Below, one piece after another: positions 44,268 through 54,063 of a stretch of 64,000 nt of DNA. A model generated the notes under the pieces. It worked only from the letters and a program-made list of their open reading frames with translations. It had not been told where the DNA came from and did no database searches. The stretch's first letter is position 1. Each line of letters starts with the position of its first letter. Location of the stretch: positions 59,679 through 123,678 of the forward strand of contig CAUQBR010000005.1 of assembly GCA_963516475.1 (NCBI GenBank), in the 5' to 3' direction. Source of the DNA: JABCPE02 sp963516475 (GTDB lineage Bacteria > Bacteroidota > Bacteroidia > Flavobacteriales > Weeksellaceae). Both the position numbers and the translations under genes were made by a program.

Positions 44268-46175
44268 TTAGTGGAATAAATACCATACCAAACCTAAATT
44301 CAGCCTAAAATCCGCCACTGGATAAAACGGCGCAGCGTAAGACTGATTTTTCATGAAAGTAGTGTTAAGATGCTGTGCTTCAGCGTAAATCATCATTCGT
44401 TTTACTTTCATATTAAAATAAACATCCACTATTGGTCTTCCTCCGATGGAATACGAATCTGTGGAAGGCAGGATAAATTCATTAAGTATCGGAAAATACT
44501 GTTGAGAGGCGAATTTTGAGAAATAATAAGCCTTAATTCCTGTCTGAATTTCCGCCGCTTTTTTGAATATTTTGGATTGATAATAAACATTGGCTCTACC
44601 TATAAACTCTGGCAACGGAAGCAAATCTTTATTATTTAAAACATTCTGAACCAGCACTTTAGCATTGAGATTAAATCTACGATAAGTAAATGTAGCCTCT
44701 CCTCCTACCTGCGATATATTCACCGATGAAGTACTCTGCTGAGGCATCGTCGAAGAATCAAAATACGCCAGCTGTCCTATTCTGAAATAATTCGCAAACA
44801 GCTTAGTATCAAACCATTTAAGATTTAAATCCGCTCCTATTTCCAAAACATTTTGGTTCTTAAAATCAGAATATTTGAAATTATAATCTTGGTAAAAAGA
44901 AGCGTTCATCAAATAATTGAACGATGGAGCCGCCGATTTGAACTTCACATATCCGCCGATGGAATAACCCTCAATAGGCTCAAAAGTCAAATGATTTTCT
45001 GAATTTAGATAATTTCCAAAGGCTTTTCCGTTAGAAATTTCCAAATCCGAATTTAGATTGATTTTATCCCAAAGTTTTATTTTGAGATTTCCTACTAATC
45101 CCAAACGATTTTCTTTAAATTTAGAATCTTCCTTCACTCCGCTGATTATCAATGGATAAAATGCTCTATAACTAATATTCTGATAGCGAACTCCCGCTTC
45201 CGCTCTAAAAGCCTCATTATCAAAAAGCAAACTCACCGTATTGCTGAATTTAGTCGATTTCTTCTTGCTGTTGGTAGGATAATCCGTAATCAACGAAGAG
45301 GAATAATAGTTCTCCGTGCCATCCTGCGTGTAGAAATATTTATTGGTTTGATAAAAAATCGTATGGCTCAGCTTAAACGGAAATTTCTCCACATCAAAAG
45401 GCGCAAAATAATGACTTAAATAAAACCTCCTTGCTGCCATTCTGGTGTAGGTATTATGCAAATTCACCGTAAGGTTTTTCCTGCTGTTAAACCGAGAATC
45501 TCCACTTGTAAAATTCTCCAAATTAGCAATTCCTCCATTCTCTTCATTAGAAATATTCTGATGAATAAAATGTGCAAATGCCTCATATTTAGAGTTTTTG
45601 GAGAGATAATGTGCTGAGAAAATAGTATTATTAGAAGACGCTATTTCCCTCTGATACAGCCCTTCTGACCGCAGTCCCATATACTCTATTGCAAAATTAA
45701 ATCTTTTGCCAATATTCTGAGTATAAGTAGTTTGCAGAGTTCCGCCGCTGCTCATTCCATTATGATAATAGAATGCTGTAGTGGGACTTTTCACATCGTA
45801 ATATTTTATATCTTTGATTCCCAATATAAAAAATGATTTTCTTGTAGGCAGTAATGCTAAATCCTGCTCTGAATCGGTCTTATAAACCAAATTCTGAAAT
45901 CCTTCTCCGATATTAGCAAACTGGATTTTCCCAAAATTATCTCTATTATTATACTGAGTAAATTGATAAGATTTACCTATCGTAAAAACAGTATCAAACG
46001 CTTTTCGCTGAGAAAATTGTGTAAAAAACTGATAATCATCAATCGTCGGTCTAAAAATCTGTATAGAATCCTTCTCTCCATTGTCCACTACAACAGAATC
46101 ACTCACTGGCAAATCATCTGTCTGCGCCTTTAAAAGGCTTCCCTGCAATATTAATATAAAAAAAATGTACCTCAT
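44268..46175 (-). CDS. Putative outer-membrane porin
   Basis: A 635-residue beta-barrel protein with a short signal peptide (IFFILILQGSLLKAQ). A non-barrel N-terminal part (about 20-110) is followed by many amphipathic strands rich in Tyr/Phe/Asn, ending with VADFRLNLGLVWYLF whose terminal aromatic residue is typical for BAM recognition. It matches the group annotated as putative porin in Bacteroidota, next to bshC in this window. The substrate is unknown. Confidence 0.85.
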   Translation of the reverse strand: MRYIFFILILQGSLLKAQTDDLPVSDSVVVDNGEKDSIQIFRPTIDDYQFFTQFSQRKAFDTVFTIGKSYQFTQYNNRDNFGKIQFANIGEGFQNLVYKTDSEQDLALLPTRKSFFILGIKDIKYYDVKSPTTAFYYHNGMSSGGTLQTTYTQNIGKRFNFAIEYMGLRSEGLYQREIASSNNTIFSAHYLSKNSKYEAFAHFIHQNISNEENGGIANLENFTSGDSRFNSRKNLTVNLHNTYTRMAARRFYLSHYFAPFDVEKFPFKLSHTIFYQTNKYFYTQDGTENYYSSSLITDYPTNSKKKSTKFSNTVSLLFDNEAFRAEAGVRYQNISYRAFYPLIISGVKEDSKFKENRLGLVGNLKIKLWDKINLNSDLEISNGKAFGNYLNSENHLTFEPIEGYSIGGYVKFKSAAPSFNYLMNASFYQDYNFKYSDFKNQNVLEIGADLNLKWFDTKLFANYFRIGQLAYFDSSTMPQQSTSSVNISQVGGEATFTYRRFNLNAKVLVQNVLNNKDLLPLPEFIGRANVYYQSKIFKKAAEIQTGIKAYYFSKFASQQYFPILNEFILPSTDSYSIGGRPIVDVYFNMKVKRMMIYAEAQHLNTTFMKNQSYAAPFYPVADFRLNLGLVWYLFH

Positions 46176-46224
46176 AAAGTTTTTATGAGGTACAAATTTA
46201 ATAAATTTTGGAAAACAAAACTTT

Positions 46225-47733
46225 CTAATTAATATAAGGATTGTTTAACACTTCTTGTTGAGGAATTTTGAGTGACAATTTAGAATCATTATACTGGAAA
46301 CTTGCTCCTGCATGATATAAATGATTACTTCCTCTAGTAATAGTAGCTCTATTACGCTTCATAGCTAAGTATGATTTCCCTTCTCCCCAAAATTCTATTC
46401 TCGTATTCTTATATATTTCAGCTTGCAGACTTGCCCCCGACAAACCATCAATATATGATACATTCGTAATTCTATTATTTAATAAATAATTTTTCAATAT
46501 AGTTCTTGCCCGAGCATCGTTACCCTGCTTAGCTAGAGTTTCTGCTGCTAAAAGATGGAATTCATCCACTCTCATATAGAAATAATCATTAGTAGTATTT
46601 CTAGTCCCTTGAAGGACTCTCTCCGGTGTAAAGAACTTATTTGCTGCGATATAACTATAGTAAGCGTTAGTATCTGCAATATTGCTTAATACCCTTCCAT
46701 CTTCAGCCATACTTACAAACTGATTTTTTCTAATATCATCTGGTCTTATGGAATTATACAGCTCTACATCTATAGACTTAGTATCCCCAGCCCACTGATA
46801 ACCATATGTATAAATATCAGCTTGTCCCCACCAGTTTATCCATCCTAAATCACTATTTGTGGTAATATCTATTCCCCACATCCAGCTATCTGTTCTTAAA
46901 TCATTAAATCCACCTCCAGACTCTGTAGCTCCATTGTGACGATATCTCACTACTTGTTCTTTTGTTGTAATAGAATGTCCACTACTATTCATAACCTCTT
47001 CTGCTAATGTAGAAGCATTGGCATTGTCTCCCATCGCAGCATATGTATAAGCCAACATTCCTTTTGCTACATACTTATTAACTACCCCTTTATTAGGTCT
47101 ATTAAAACCATCCAATAAAGTTACAGCATCATTCAAATCGCTAATAATTACTGAATAAACTTCTGCCTGTGTAGACTTTGGACGAGGCTGCATATTAGGC
47201 TCTAAATACAATGGAATTGCCTCTGAAGAAGGACTATATTCCGTAGTATAAAGCTGCAATAGATAGAAATATGCATGCGCTCTCAAAACTTTTGCTTGTC
47301 CCATTAGATATTTATCATCTTGGTTAGCTGGAACAACTCCATTTCCCCCTAAATCCTTAATAACATCATTCACAGCGTTAATCAATCTATAATAATATCT
47401 CCACGGCATATAATTATATGTATCTGTATAATCAATAGTCGCCGTTAAATTCACTATTTCCCTATACTGGCCATAAGTGTTTTTTGGCATTGCCATATCA
47501 GACGAAAGTAAGTCTGTGAATATATCATATCCTCTTTGCCCAAAATCACTATGTTGAGATGTTCCCCCAGTTCCAGACTTTGCCATCATAAGATATGCAC
47601 CATATAATTTAGCTTCTGTAGAAGGAGTGGAAATAGTCTCTGTTGGCTCTGTATTCAAAAAAGATTCTTCTCTACAAGATATAAGCCCTCCAAGTAAAGA
47701 TATTGTTGATAATAATACTACTATTTTTTTCAT
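46225..47733 (-). CDS. SusD/RagB-family nutrient-uptake lipoprotein
   Basis: A 502-residue surface lipoprotein with signal peptide and lipobox LISC (residues 17-20) and an acidic REESFLNTEPTET following it. SusD-type TPR helices are visible: YYYRLINAVNDVIKDL, YLMGQAKVLRAHAYFYLLQL with LPLYLEP-like IPLYLEPNMQPRPKST, and the C-terminal GEGKSYLAMKRNR. It is the ligand-binding lid of the SusC channel encoded directly upstream (11-base gap). No glycoside hydrolase or peptidase is adjacent, so the ligand is unknown. Confidence 0.93.
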   Translation of the reverse strand: MKKIVVLLSTISLLGGLISCREESFLNTEPTETISTPSTEAKLYGAYLMMAKSGTGGTSQHSDFGQRGYDIFTDLLSSDMAMPKNTYGQYREIVNLTATIDYTDTYNYMPWRYYYRLINAVNDVIKDLGGNGVVPANQDDKYLMGQAKVLRAHAYFYLLQLYTTEYSPSSEAIPLYLEPNMQPRPKSTQAEVYSVIISDLNDAVTLLDGFNRPNKGVVNKYVAKGMLAYTYAAMGDNANASTLAEEVMNSSGHSITTKEQVVRYRHNGATESGGGFNDLRTDSWMWGIDITTNSDLGWINWWGQADIYTYGYQWAGDTKSIDVELYNSIRPDDIRKNQFVSMAEDGRVLSNIADTNAYYSYIAANKFFTPERVLQGTRNTTNDYFYMRVDEFHLLAAETLAKQGNDARARTILKNYLLNNRITNVSYIDGLSGASLQAEIYKNTRIEFWGEGKSYLAMKRNRATITRGSNHLYHAGASFQYNDSKLSLKIPQQEVLNNPYIN

Positions 47734-47744
47734 AATTTATTTCA

Positions 47745-50700
47745 TTAAAATTTAACTTTTACTCCCACTGTAAAATTAGTCAATGGTGAATATCTATAAG
47801 AACTTCCTTGTCCTGTTTCAGACACAGAAGGATTAAATCCTTTTCTTCTTGATGCTAACCAAAGGTTATCTGCAGATAAAGTTATCGATAAACCTGTTAT
47901 ACCTGTATCTCTAAGAAGATCTTGAGAAAAAGTATAACTAAGATTTATATTATTCAAAATAAAATAATCTGCTTTAGTCAAAAATCTTGTAGATCTAGAG
48001 TTGTAATTTGTATCTCCTGTTCTACCTGAAGTAAGCCTTGGAACATCTGTGATATCCCCTGGATTCTGCCATCTGTTTCGTATATCTGCATGCCAGTTAT
48101 TACTTCCTACTTTACTATTGTGCATTAAGCCAGCATAATTAGAATCATAAGCATACCCTCCTATACTATAAAGCATCTGTGCTCCTAAAGCAAATCCTTT
48201 ATAACCTATGCTTAAGTTCACTGCTCCTCTCACATCTGGAATAGCTGACTTACCCACAAACCTACTTGTCGCTTTAGAAAAAGATTCAGTAACAGCCTCA
48301 CTTACAGTAACTCCAGGATTAAGTGTTTGATACTCATATAAAGATTTAATTGCTGTATCAACTCCATCATCATATACTCCATTATTATTAGTATCTACAT
48401 AATTCATGTACCACTGCGCTGCTCCCGTAGCAGAATTTACTCCTGCCCACTCTGGCATGTAATAATCATAAATAGAATATCCTTCTGCTCTACCTATTCC
48501 ACCTTCTGATACATCTATTATCTTTCTTCTACCTAAAGAAGCGTCATAAGGCATTCTAGTAAGTTTACTCTTTGGAAGTTCTCCATTTATTCCTAGGTCA
48601 AGGAAGAAGTCATCTTTTTTAATGATATGTCCAACCAAACTAAATTCAAGCCCTTGATTTAAAAGTTGTCCATCATTATCTTTGAAAATTGCATTTCCTG
48701 TAGATGGTGGTAATCTTTTATCAAATATCAACTGATCTGTCAGTTTTCTATAGTAATCTACATTCCCTTCCAATCTTCTATTAAACAATGTAAAATCAAC
48801 TCCTGCTTGGAACATCTTAGCTTTTTCCCATGTCAAATCAGGATATCCTCCTCTATCAAAAGGTGTTCCTATCTGTCCCATGAAGTTTCCTGTATTATAA
48901 ACATTATAACCAGGATAATATCCTACCCCCGCTTGGTCTCCCACGAAACCATAACTAGCCTTTAATTTCAGGTTATTTACAATTTTTGAATCTTTAAGGA
49001 AATTCTCTCTAGATACAACCCATCCTAAACCTACAGAAGGGAATACATCCCATTTCTTTCTTAAGAATCTAGAAGATCCATCTCTTCTGACAGATGCAGA
49101 AAGAAGGTATTTACCCATAAAATCATAATTAACCTGTCCAAAATAACTTTCTAATGCATAGTTATTCACATAAGATTCTGGCACTTCTGAAGTTATCGCA
49201 TTATTAAGTTCTGGAATACTAGGAGTTACAAGCCCTGTTTTTCCTGCAGCAAGAGCTTTATAATCCCATTTTGTTGATTCGTGTGCTGCAAAAGCATCTA
49301 TATTATGATCACCAAATTTCTTACTATATCTTAACATTTGTAAGAAATTCCATGTAAACATTTCATATTTATTTTTATATATAGCTCCTTTCACCCCTAC
49401 AGAACCTCCATAATATGGGTTTCTAAGATCATCTACACTATTATTATAATATTGTCCCCCTATTCTTGTTTCGAAACTTAACCCTTTGAATAAATCTGCT
49501 TTAAGGAAAAAGTTAGCATTAACCTCATGTCTATCAGAGTTTCTCTTATTATAAACAGCATCAGCTACACCATTTGTTAACGCACCAAAACCTCTTCCTA
49601 TACCATAATCATATTGATAACCTCCAAAGTAAGGATCAGAAACTAAATTACCATTATTATCTCTTAAATACAATGGATATATTGATGGGATATTATCTGT
49701 ATACCAAAAAACATTACTAGAGTCTTGCGTCTGTCCATTATTACGAGTTTTCGCATACGCATACCCTAAATTAAATGTTCCCGACAACCAAGATTTAGGT
49801 TTAAATCCTGCATTCAATCTACCTGTATATCTTTCATATCCTGTGTTAATTGAATATCCTTCATCTTTCAAATATCCTATCCCAGCATAGTAATTGGCTC
49901 TTGCAGTACCTCCACCTAAACTCAAATTATGTTCAGTTCTAACTCCTTCTTTAAATGCTCTTTCCGCCCAATCTTCAGGTGTATATTTTCTAGTCACACC
50001 TTCTCTTACCTGTCCAGTTGCAGGGTCTATCAAATTCGCACCTGTCGAATTCCACATATTATATCGAGAATCTATACCATTATTCCCAAATAAATTATTA
50101 TTTGCATATTGAGAAGGGTTTGCATTCCCATTAGCCAAACCTTGGTGGTATAATGCAGACCATGCTAGTGATATAAATTCTTCTGGAGAGGAAATAACAT
50201 CATACATAGGCAACAACCTAGTATTTATCCCTACCTTAGATTCTAATTGTATATAATCTTTAGCTCCTCTTCCTGATTTTGTTGTGATAACAACAACACC
50301 ATTAGCTCCTCTAGCTCCATAAATAGCGGTGGCTGTTGCATCTTTAAGAACAACCATATCCTGAATATCCTCTGGGTTAATAGATGAAACATTACCAGAA
50401 AAAGGCATTCCATCCACAACATATAAAGGATCTCTATTTCCATTAACAGAACCAAACCCTCTAATTCTAACAGTAGGTTCGCTACCTGGCTGTCCAGAGC
50501 TATTAATAACTCTAACCCCCGCAGATTCTCCTGCCAATGCCTGTGAAACGGTTGAAACATTTTTATTTTCAATAGACTTCATATTCACTTTGGCTGCTGT
50601 ACCCACATAATCATTCTTTTTCACCCTAGTATACCCAACCAAAACCACTTCATCTATTGCTTTCTCTTTTCCAGAAGTAGTATCCTTCTTAACTTCTTGC

Positions 50701-50765
50701 GCAACTAATGCTTGTCCTGTGAAGAACAATACACCAGCTGTTAGAACTTTCAATTTCACATTCAT
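47745..50765 (-). CDS. SusC/RagA-family TonB-dependent transporter
   Basis: About 1006 residues. Signal peptide LKVLTAGVLFFTGQALVAQ, then directly the TonB box region (IDEVVLVGYTRVKKNDY), the plug domain (VRIRGFGSVNGNRDPLYVVD, GARGANGVVVITTK) and the 22-strand barrel ending TVGVKVKF. The carboxypeptidase-like N-terminal extension seen in most SusC proteins is missing, so the TonB box starts about 15 residues after cleavage. It imports SusD-captured ligands with TonB energy. The start is set at ATG 50765 because a TTG three codons upstream is weaker. Confidence 0.93.
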   Translation of the reverse strand: MNVKLKVLTAGVLFFTGQALVAQEVKKDTTSGKEKAIDEVVLVGYTRVKKNDYVGTAAKVNMKSIENKNVSTVSQALAGESAGVRVINSSGQPGSEPTVRIRGFGSVNGNRDPLYVVDGMPFSGNVSSINPEDIQDMVVLKDATATAIYGARGANGVVVITTKSGRGAKDYIQLESKVGINTRLLPMYDVISSPEEFISLAWSALYHQGLANGNANPSQYANNNLFGNNGIDSRYNMWNSTGANLIDPATGQVREGVTRKYTPEDWAERAFKEGVRTEHNLSLGGGTARANYYAGIGYLKDEGYSINTGYERYTGRLNAGFKPKSWLSGTFNLGYAYAKTRNNGQTQDSSNVFWYTDNIPSIYPLYLRDNNGNLVSDPYFGGYQYDYGIGRGFGALTNGVADAVYNKRNSDRHEVNANFFLKADLFKGLSFETRIGGQYYNNSVDDLRNPYYGGSVGVKGAIYKNKYEMFTWNFLQMLRYSKKFGDHNIDAFAAHESTKWDYKALAAGKTGLVTPSIPELNNAITSEVPESYVNNYALESYFGQVNYDFMGKYLLSASVRRDGSSRFLRKKWDVFPSVGLGWVVSRENFLKDSKIVNNLKLKASYGFVGDQAGVGYYPGYNVYNTGNFMGQIGTPFDRGGYPDLTWEKAKMFQAGVDFTLFNRRLEGNVDYYRKLTDQLIFDKRLPPSTGNAIFKDNDGQLLNQGLEFSLVGHIIKKDDFFLDLGINGELPKSKLTRMPYDASLGRRKIIDVSEGGIGRAEGYSIYDYYMPEWAGVNSATGAAQWYMNYVDTNNNGVYDDGVDTAIKSLYEYQTLNPGVTVSEAVTESFSKATSRFVGKSAIPDVRGAVNLSIGYKGFALGAQMLYSIGGYAYDSNYAGLMHNSKVGSNNWHADIRNRWQNPGDITDVPRLTSGRTGDTNYNSRSTRFLTKADYFILNNINLSYTFSQDLLRDTGITGLSITLSADNLWLASRRKGFNPSVSETGQGSSYRYSPLTNFTVGVKVKF

Positions 50766-50792
50766 TTTTAACAAAATTTAATAACCATTGAG

Positions 50793-50824
50793 CAAAGGTG
50801 TTAAATATTTTTTAAACAACCAAA
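50793..50824 (-). promoter_or_regulatory. Promoter of the SusC/SusD operon
   Basis: On the minus strand TTTG (50824-50821), 20 bases, then CACCTTTG (50800-50793), one mismatch from TAnnTTTG. It lies about 28 bases before the susC ATG in an AT-rich, gene-free stretch. Confidence 0.5.
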
Positions 50825-50911
50825 TGTTTTTATGTTTTTTTTGTTATTTTTTTGATGTTTTGTTAAAAATATCCAAAAATTATCATTTTTCAATAAACTA
50901 AATATTAAATT

Positions 50912-50945
50912 TTTGATAAAGTTATCTTAATTTTTTCTAAATTTG
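50912..50945 (+). promoter_or_regulatory. Promoter of the HU-like membrane protein gene
   Basis: TTTG (50912-50915), 22 bases, TAAATTTG (50938-50945, exact). The ATG at 50954 is only 8 bases after the box, so the transcript would be nearly leaderless. Confidence 0.5.
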
Positions 50946-50953
50946 CATTTAGT

Positions 50954-51655
50954 ATGGATTTAGCTTTTTACATATACAGTTATTTACAGGAGCAAAAACC
51001 AAGGGTAGAAGTTCCTGATTTTGGGGTTTTTAGACTTGAAAAAGAACATGCAATTATGGATGCAGAATCTTCTAAAATTCTTCCTCCAAGTGAGCATATC
51101 CATTTTGAAGACAATACAGCTGTATTTGATTCCAGTCTTGCCCATTATATAGCAGAGAAAACAGGTGAGAATCTATTCATTATACAATCTGAAATAAGAG
51201 ATACTGTACGTGAATGGATAAAACTGCTCATGCTCCAAAAAAAATTAAATCTTAAATATCTCGGAGAACTTTCCCTTAAAGAAATAGATATCATACGGGA
51301 AGAAACTAAAATTCCGCAATCCATGGAGTTCTTTGGGCTGGAAGAGGTTAATTTATCTGAAATTTCTCCTGCTTCTGCCGTTAAAGAAGAGCTGACCCAA
51401 AAGCAAGAAACAAAAAAAACAGAAACTCAAAAACAAGAAAAATCAAACAATGGTATCTGGTGGGTACTATTATTCATCATTATCGCCATCGCTGGACTTG
51501 TATTTTTATATTATAATTACGGAAAATCAGATAAATCAGCTGATGACAGTGCAAAACAGGATTCTATCCAAGCTGCACAAACTGAAATCCCTCAGGCTGT
51601 ATCACCTTCCACATCAGATTCTATAACGATTGATAGTGTACAAATAGAATACTAA
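50954..51655 (+). CDS. HU-CCDC81-like domain protein with membrane anchor
   Basis: 233 residues. The N-terminal 130 residues resemble the bacterial HU-CCDC81 domain pair (YLQEQKPRVEVPDFGVFRLE; YLGELSLKEIDIIRE), a relative of the DNA-binding HU fold. A Gln/Lys/Glu-rich linker follows, then one membrane helix (WWVLLFIIIAIAGLVFLYY) and a Ser/Asp/Gln-rich outer tail. Related proteins often end in a SPOR domain that binds septal peptidoglycan, missing here. A link between nucleoid or cell division and envelope is possible. The next gene starts at the base after its stop. Confidence 0.75.
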   Translation: MDLAFYIYSYLQEQKPRVEVPDFGVFRLEKEHAIMDAESSKILPPSEHIHFEDNTAVFDSSLAHYIAEKTGENLFIIQSEIRDTVREWIKLLMLQKKLNLKYLGELSLKEIDIIREETKIPQSMEFFGLEEVNLSEISPASAVKEELTQKQETKKTETQKQEKSNNGIWWVLLFIIIAIAGLVFLYYNYGKSDKSADDSAKQDSIQAAQTEIPQAVSPSTSDSITIDSVQIEY

Positions 51656-52591
51656 ATGAAAATCCTGCTTTTAGACAAAAATCATCCACTCATAACAGAA
51701 CAACTCTCTGAAAAAGGTTTTGTTTTGGAGGAAGATTTTTCATCGAGTTACGAGCAGGTTTTGGAGAAAATCCACCTTTATGAAGGTGTCATCATCCGAA
51801 GCCGAATTCCGCTGGATGCTCATTTTTTAGAAAAAGCAAAAAATCTAAAATTCATCGCACGAGTAGGCGCTGGAATGGAAAACATAGACACCGCCAAAGC
51901 CCAAGAACTCGGCATAAAACTCATCAATTCCCCCGAAGGAAACAAAGATGCTGTTGCAGAGCATGTTATAGGAACACTTCTAGTGCTGATGAACCGCCTT
52001 TTTATTTCCTCTAATGAAGTTAAAAAGGGAATTTGGCTCAGAGAAGAAAACCGAGGCGAAGAAATTTTGGGTAAAACTTTCGGAATCATCGGTTACGGAA
52101 ACATGGGAAAAGCCGTAGCCAAAAGACTTTCGGGATTTGGCTGTAAAACTTTTTTTTACGATATCAAACCCAATCTTTCCGATGAATTTGCCGCACAGGT
52201 AAGCCTTCAAGAATTACAAGAAAACGCCGATATCCTAAGCCTTCACACGCCACTTACAGAGGATACACTCTATATGATAGATGAGGAATTTATCTCCAAA
52301 ATGAAGAAAAATTTCTATTTCATCAATACCGCAAGAGGCAAAAACCTAAAAACTTCTGCGCTGGTAAATGCTTTGAAATCCGGCAAAGTAAAAGGCGCTT
52401 GTCTGGATGTTTTGGAATACGAAAAAACTTCTTTTGAGAATTTGGAAACGAAAAACGAGGATTTGGAATATCTTCTAAATTCAGAAAAAGCCATCATAAC
52501 GCCGCACATCGCGGGCTGGACTCACGAGAGCAAAATAAAATTAGCCCAAGTCATTGTGGATAAAATCTTGGCTTTCACTGCTAGAAATTAG
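51656..52591 (+). CDS. D-2-hydroxyacid dehydrogenase (SerA-like)
   Basis: A 311-residue NAD-dependent dehydrogenase. The Rossmann motif is GIIGYGNMGKAVAKRL; catalytic Arg is in NTARGKNLKTSAL (shifted form of the usual NTARG), and the His in TPHIAGWTHES. The N-terminal half is the catalytic/substrate domain (RSRIPLDAHFLEKAKNL; ARVGAGMENID). Candidate substrates are 3-phosphoglycerate (serine synthesis) or other 2-hydroxyacids; there is no ACT domain. The start codon directly abuts the upstream stop (TAA-ATG). Confidence 0.88.
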   Translation: MKILLLDKNHPLITEQLSEKGFVLEEDFSSSYEQVLEKIHLYEGVIIRSRIPLDAHFLEKAKNLKFIARVGAGMENIDTAKAQELGIKLINSPEGNKDAVAEHVIGTLLVLMNRLFISSNEVKKGIWLREENRGEEILGKTFGIIGYGNMGKAVAKRLSGFGCKTFFYDIKPNLSDEFAAQVSLQELQENADILSLHTPLTEDTLYMIDEEFISKMKKNFYFINTARGKNLKTSALVNALKSGKVKGACLDVLEYEKTSFENLETKNEDLEYLLNSEKAIITPHIAGWTHESKIKLAQVIVDKILAFTARN

Positions 52592-52674
52592 TATCATTTA
52601 ACATAGATTTAACGATAATTATTATTCATTTTTCTTGTTTTTATCCTATTTTGCGCGAAAATTTCAAAACAAAG

Positions 52675-54039
52675 ATGAAAATAAATCTATCTCACATAGG
52701 ATTTCTTGCATTTTTTCTATTTTTTTCGTGCTCCAAAAAAGAATCCACAACGACCACCAGTGGATATTATTTAGCTTCAAATCTTCCTAATTTCGGCAAT
52801 GTAGATGTAGATAATGTCTTCAAGGGAGAAAAATTAAAACTGGAAAATCAGCAGAAAATCGTAAATTCCCTTAACCAATATTACGAAAACATTTGGAACA
52901 GCACCGATATGAGCGGTGGAGTTTTGGTAGCGCGCGGAGACAATATTCTTTTAGAAAAATACAAAGGCTTCGGCAGGGAGAACAACCAAATGCCTATTAA
53001 CAAAGATACTCCGCTTCATTTGGCTTCTATAAGCAAACCCATCACAGCGATGGCGGTTTTAAAATTAGTGGAAACAAAAAAAATCAGCCTTGAGCAAAAA
53101 GTAAAATCCATTTTTCCGAATTTTCCGTATTCTGATGTAACGATTCAGCACCTGCTCACCCACCGCAGTGGACTTCCTAAATACGAGCATTTCTTGGAAG
53201 AAAATGACATAAAACCTAAAAATAAATTCTTCACCAATCAAGAGATTTTTGACCTCGTTGCTAAACACAAACCAGAACTTGCCAGACAAACCGATACTGG
53301 TTTTATGTATAATAATTTCAACTATGCTGTTCTGGCGCTTATCATTGAAAAAATCACTGGGAAAACCTATCCTGAGGCGATGAAAGAAATGGTTTTCGCT
53401 CCTTTAAAAATGAAAAATACTTTTGTTTTTGAAGAAAAACACATCAATTCCGCTTCGCAGTCTTTTTACCAAAGAAGCACCAGACTTTATCCTTTAAACG
53501 AATACGATTTGATTTATGGCGATAAAAATATTTACACCACTCCACGCGATTTGTTCAATTTTTCAAAAGCGATGTTTTCAAAAGATTTTCTTCCAAAAGA
53601 GCTGATGGAAAAGGTTTTTGAGCCATACAGCAACGAAAAAAAAGGCGTGAACAACTATGGTCTTGGATTTAGACTAAAAGTATTTGATGAAGGGAAAAAA
53701 CTAACCTATCACAACGGCTGGTGGCATGGCTCTAACACGGTTTTCATCCATCTGAGAGATTCCAAAACCACGATCATCGCCCTAAGCAACAAGTATTCTA
53801 GAAAAATATACGGAACGATGCTTCTTTCCACGCTCTTTGAAGATTTTCCTTTTGAAATTGATAAAGTGATAAATCCAGATGCCGAAACTGCTGATTCCAC
53901 AGAGGTTTTTGCAGAAGATACCGAAAGAGCAAAAACTCCAAAAAAGAAATCAAAGAAAACCTCCGCAGACAGCCTAAAAGCAACAAAAACAGAGGAAACC
54001 ATACAAAAAACCTCAGAATCTACAGAGGAGGAAGATTAA
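52675..54039 (+). CDS. Beta-lactamase-fold serine hydrolase lipoprotein
   Basis: About 454 residues from ATG 52675, giving a signal peptide with lipobox FFSC. Class C beta-lactamase/DD-peptidase features: SxxK in LASISKPITAM, YxN-type YNNFNYAVL and the third motif in TYHNGWWHGSN (HxG). The C-terminus carries a low-complexity Lys/Thr/Glu/Ser-rich tail (about 415-454). It probably cleaves peptides or esters in the envelope; not necessarily a resistance enzyme. The TTG eight codons upstream is rejected. Confidence 0.88.
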   Translation: MKINLSHIGFLAFFLFFSCSKKESTTTTSGYYLASNLPNFGNVDVDNVFKGEKLKLENQQKIVNSLNQYYENIWNSTDMSGGVLVARGDNILLEKYKGFGRENNQMPINKDTPLHLASISKPITAMAVLKLVETKKISLEQKVKSIFPNFPYSDVTIQHLLTHRSGLPKYEHFLEENDIKPKNKFFTNQEIFDLVAKHKPELARQTDTGFMYNNFNYAVLALIIEKITGKTYPEAMKEMVFAPLKMKNTFVFEEKHINSASQSFYQRSTRLYPLNEYDLIYGDKNIYTTPRDLFNFSKAMFSKDFLPKELMEKVFEPYSNEKKGVNNYGLGFRLKVFDEGKKLTYHNGWWHGSNTVFIHLRDSKTTIIALSNKYSRKIYGTMLLSTLFEDFPFEIDKVINPDAETADSTEVFAEDTERAKTPKKKSKKTSADSLKATKTEETIQKTSESTEEED

Positions 54040-54063
54040 ATTTAAAAAACTTATTTTTGTTTT

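Noticed and set aside
52675..54039. Antibiotic-resistance beta-lactamase
   Set aside because: Motifs fit the broad serine hydrolase/DD-peptidase-like family with a long low-complexity tail; no evidence for beta-lactam hydrolysis.
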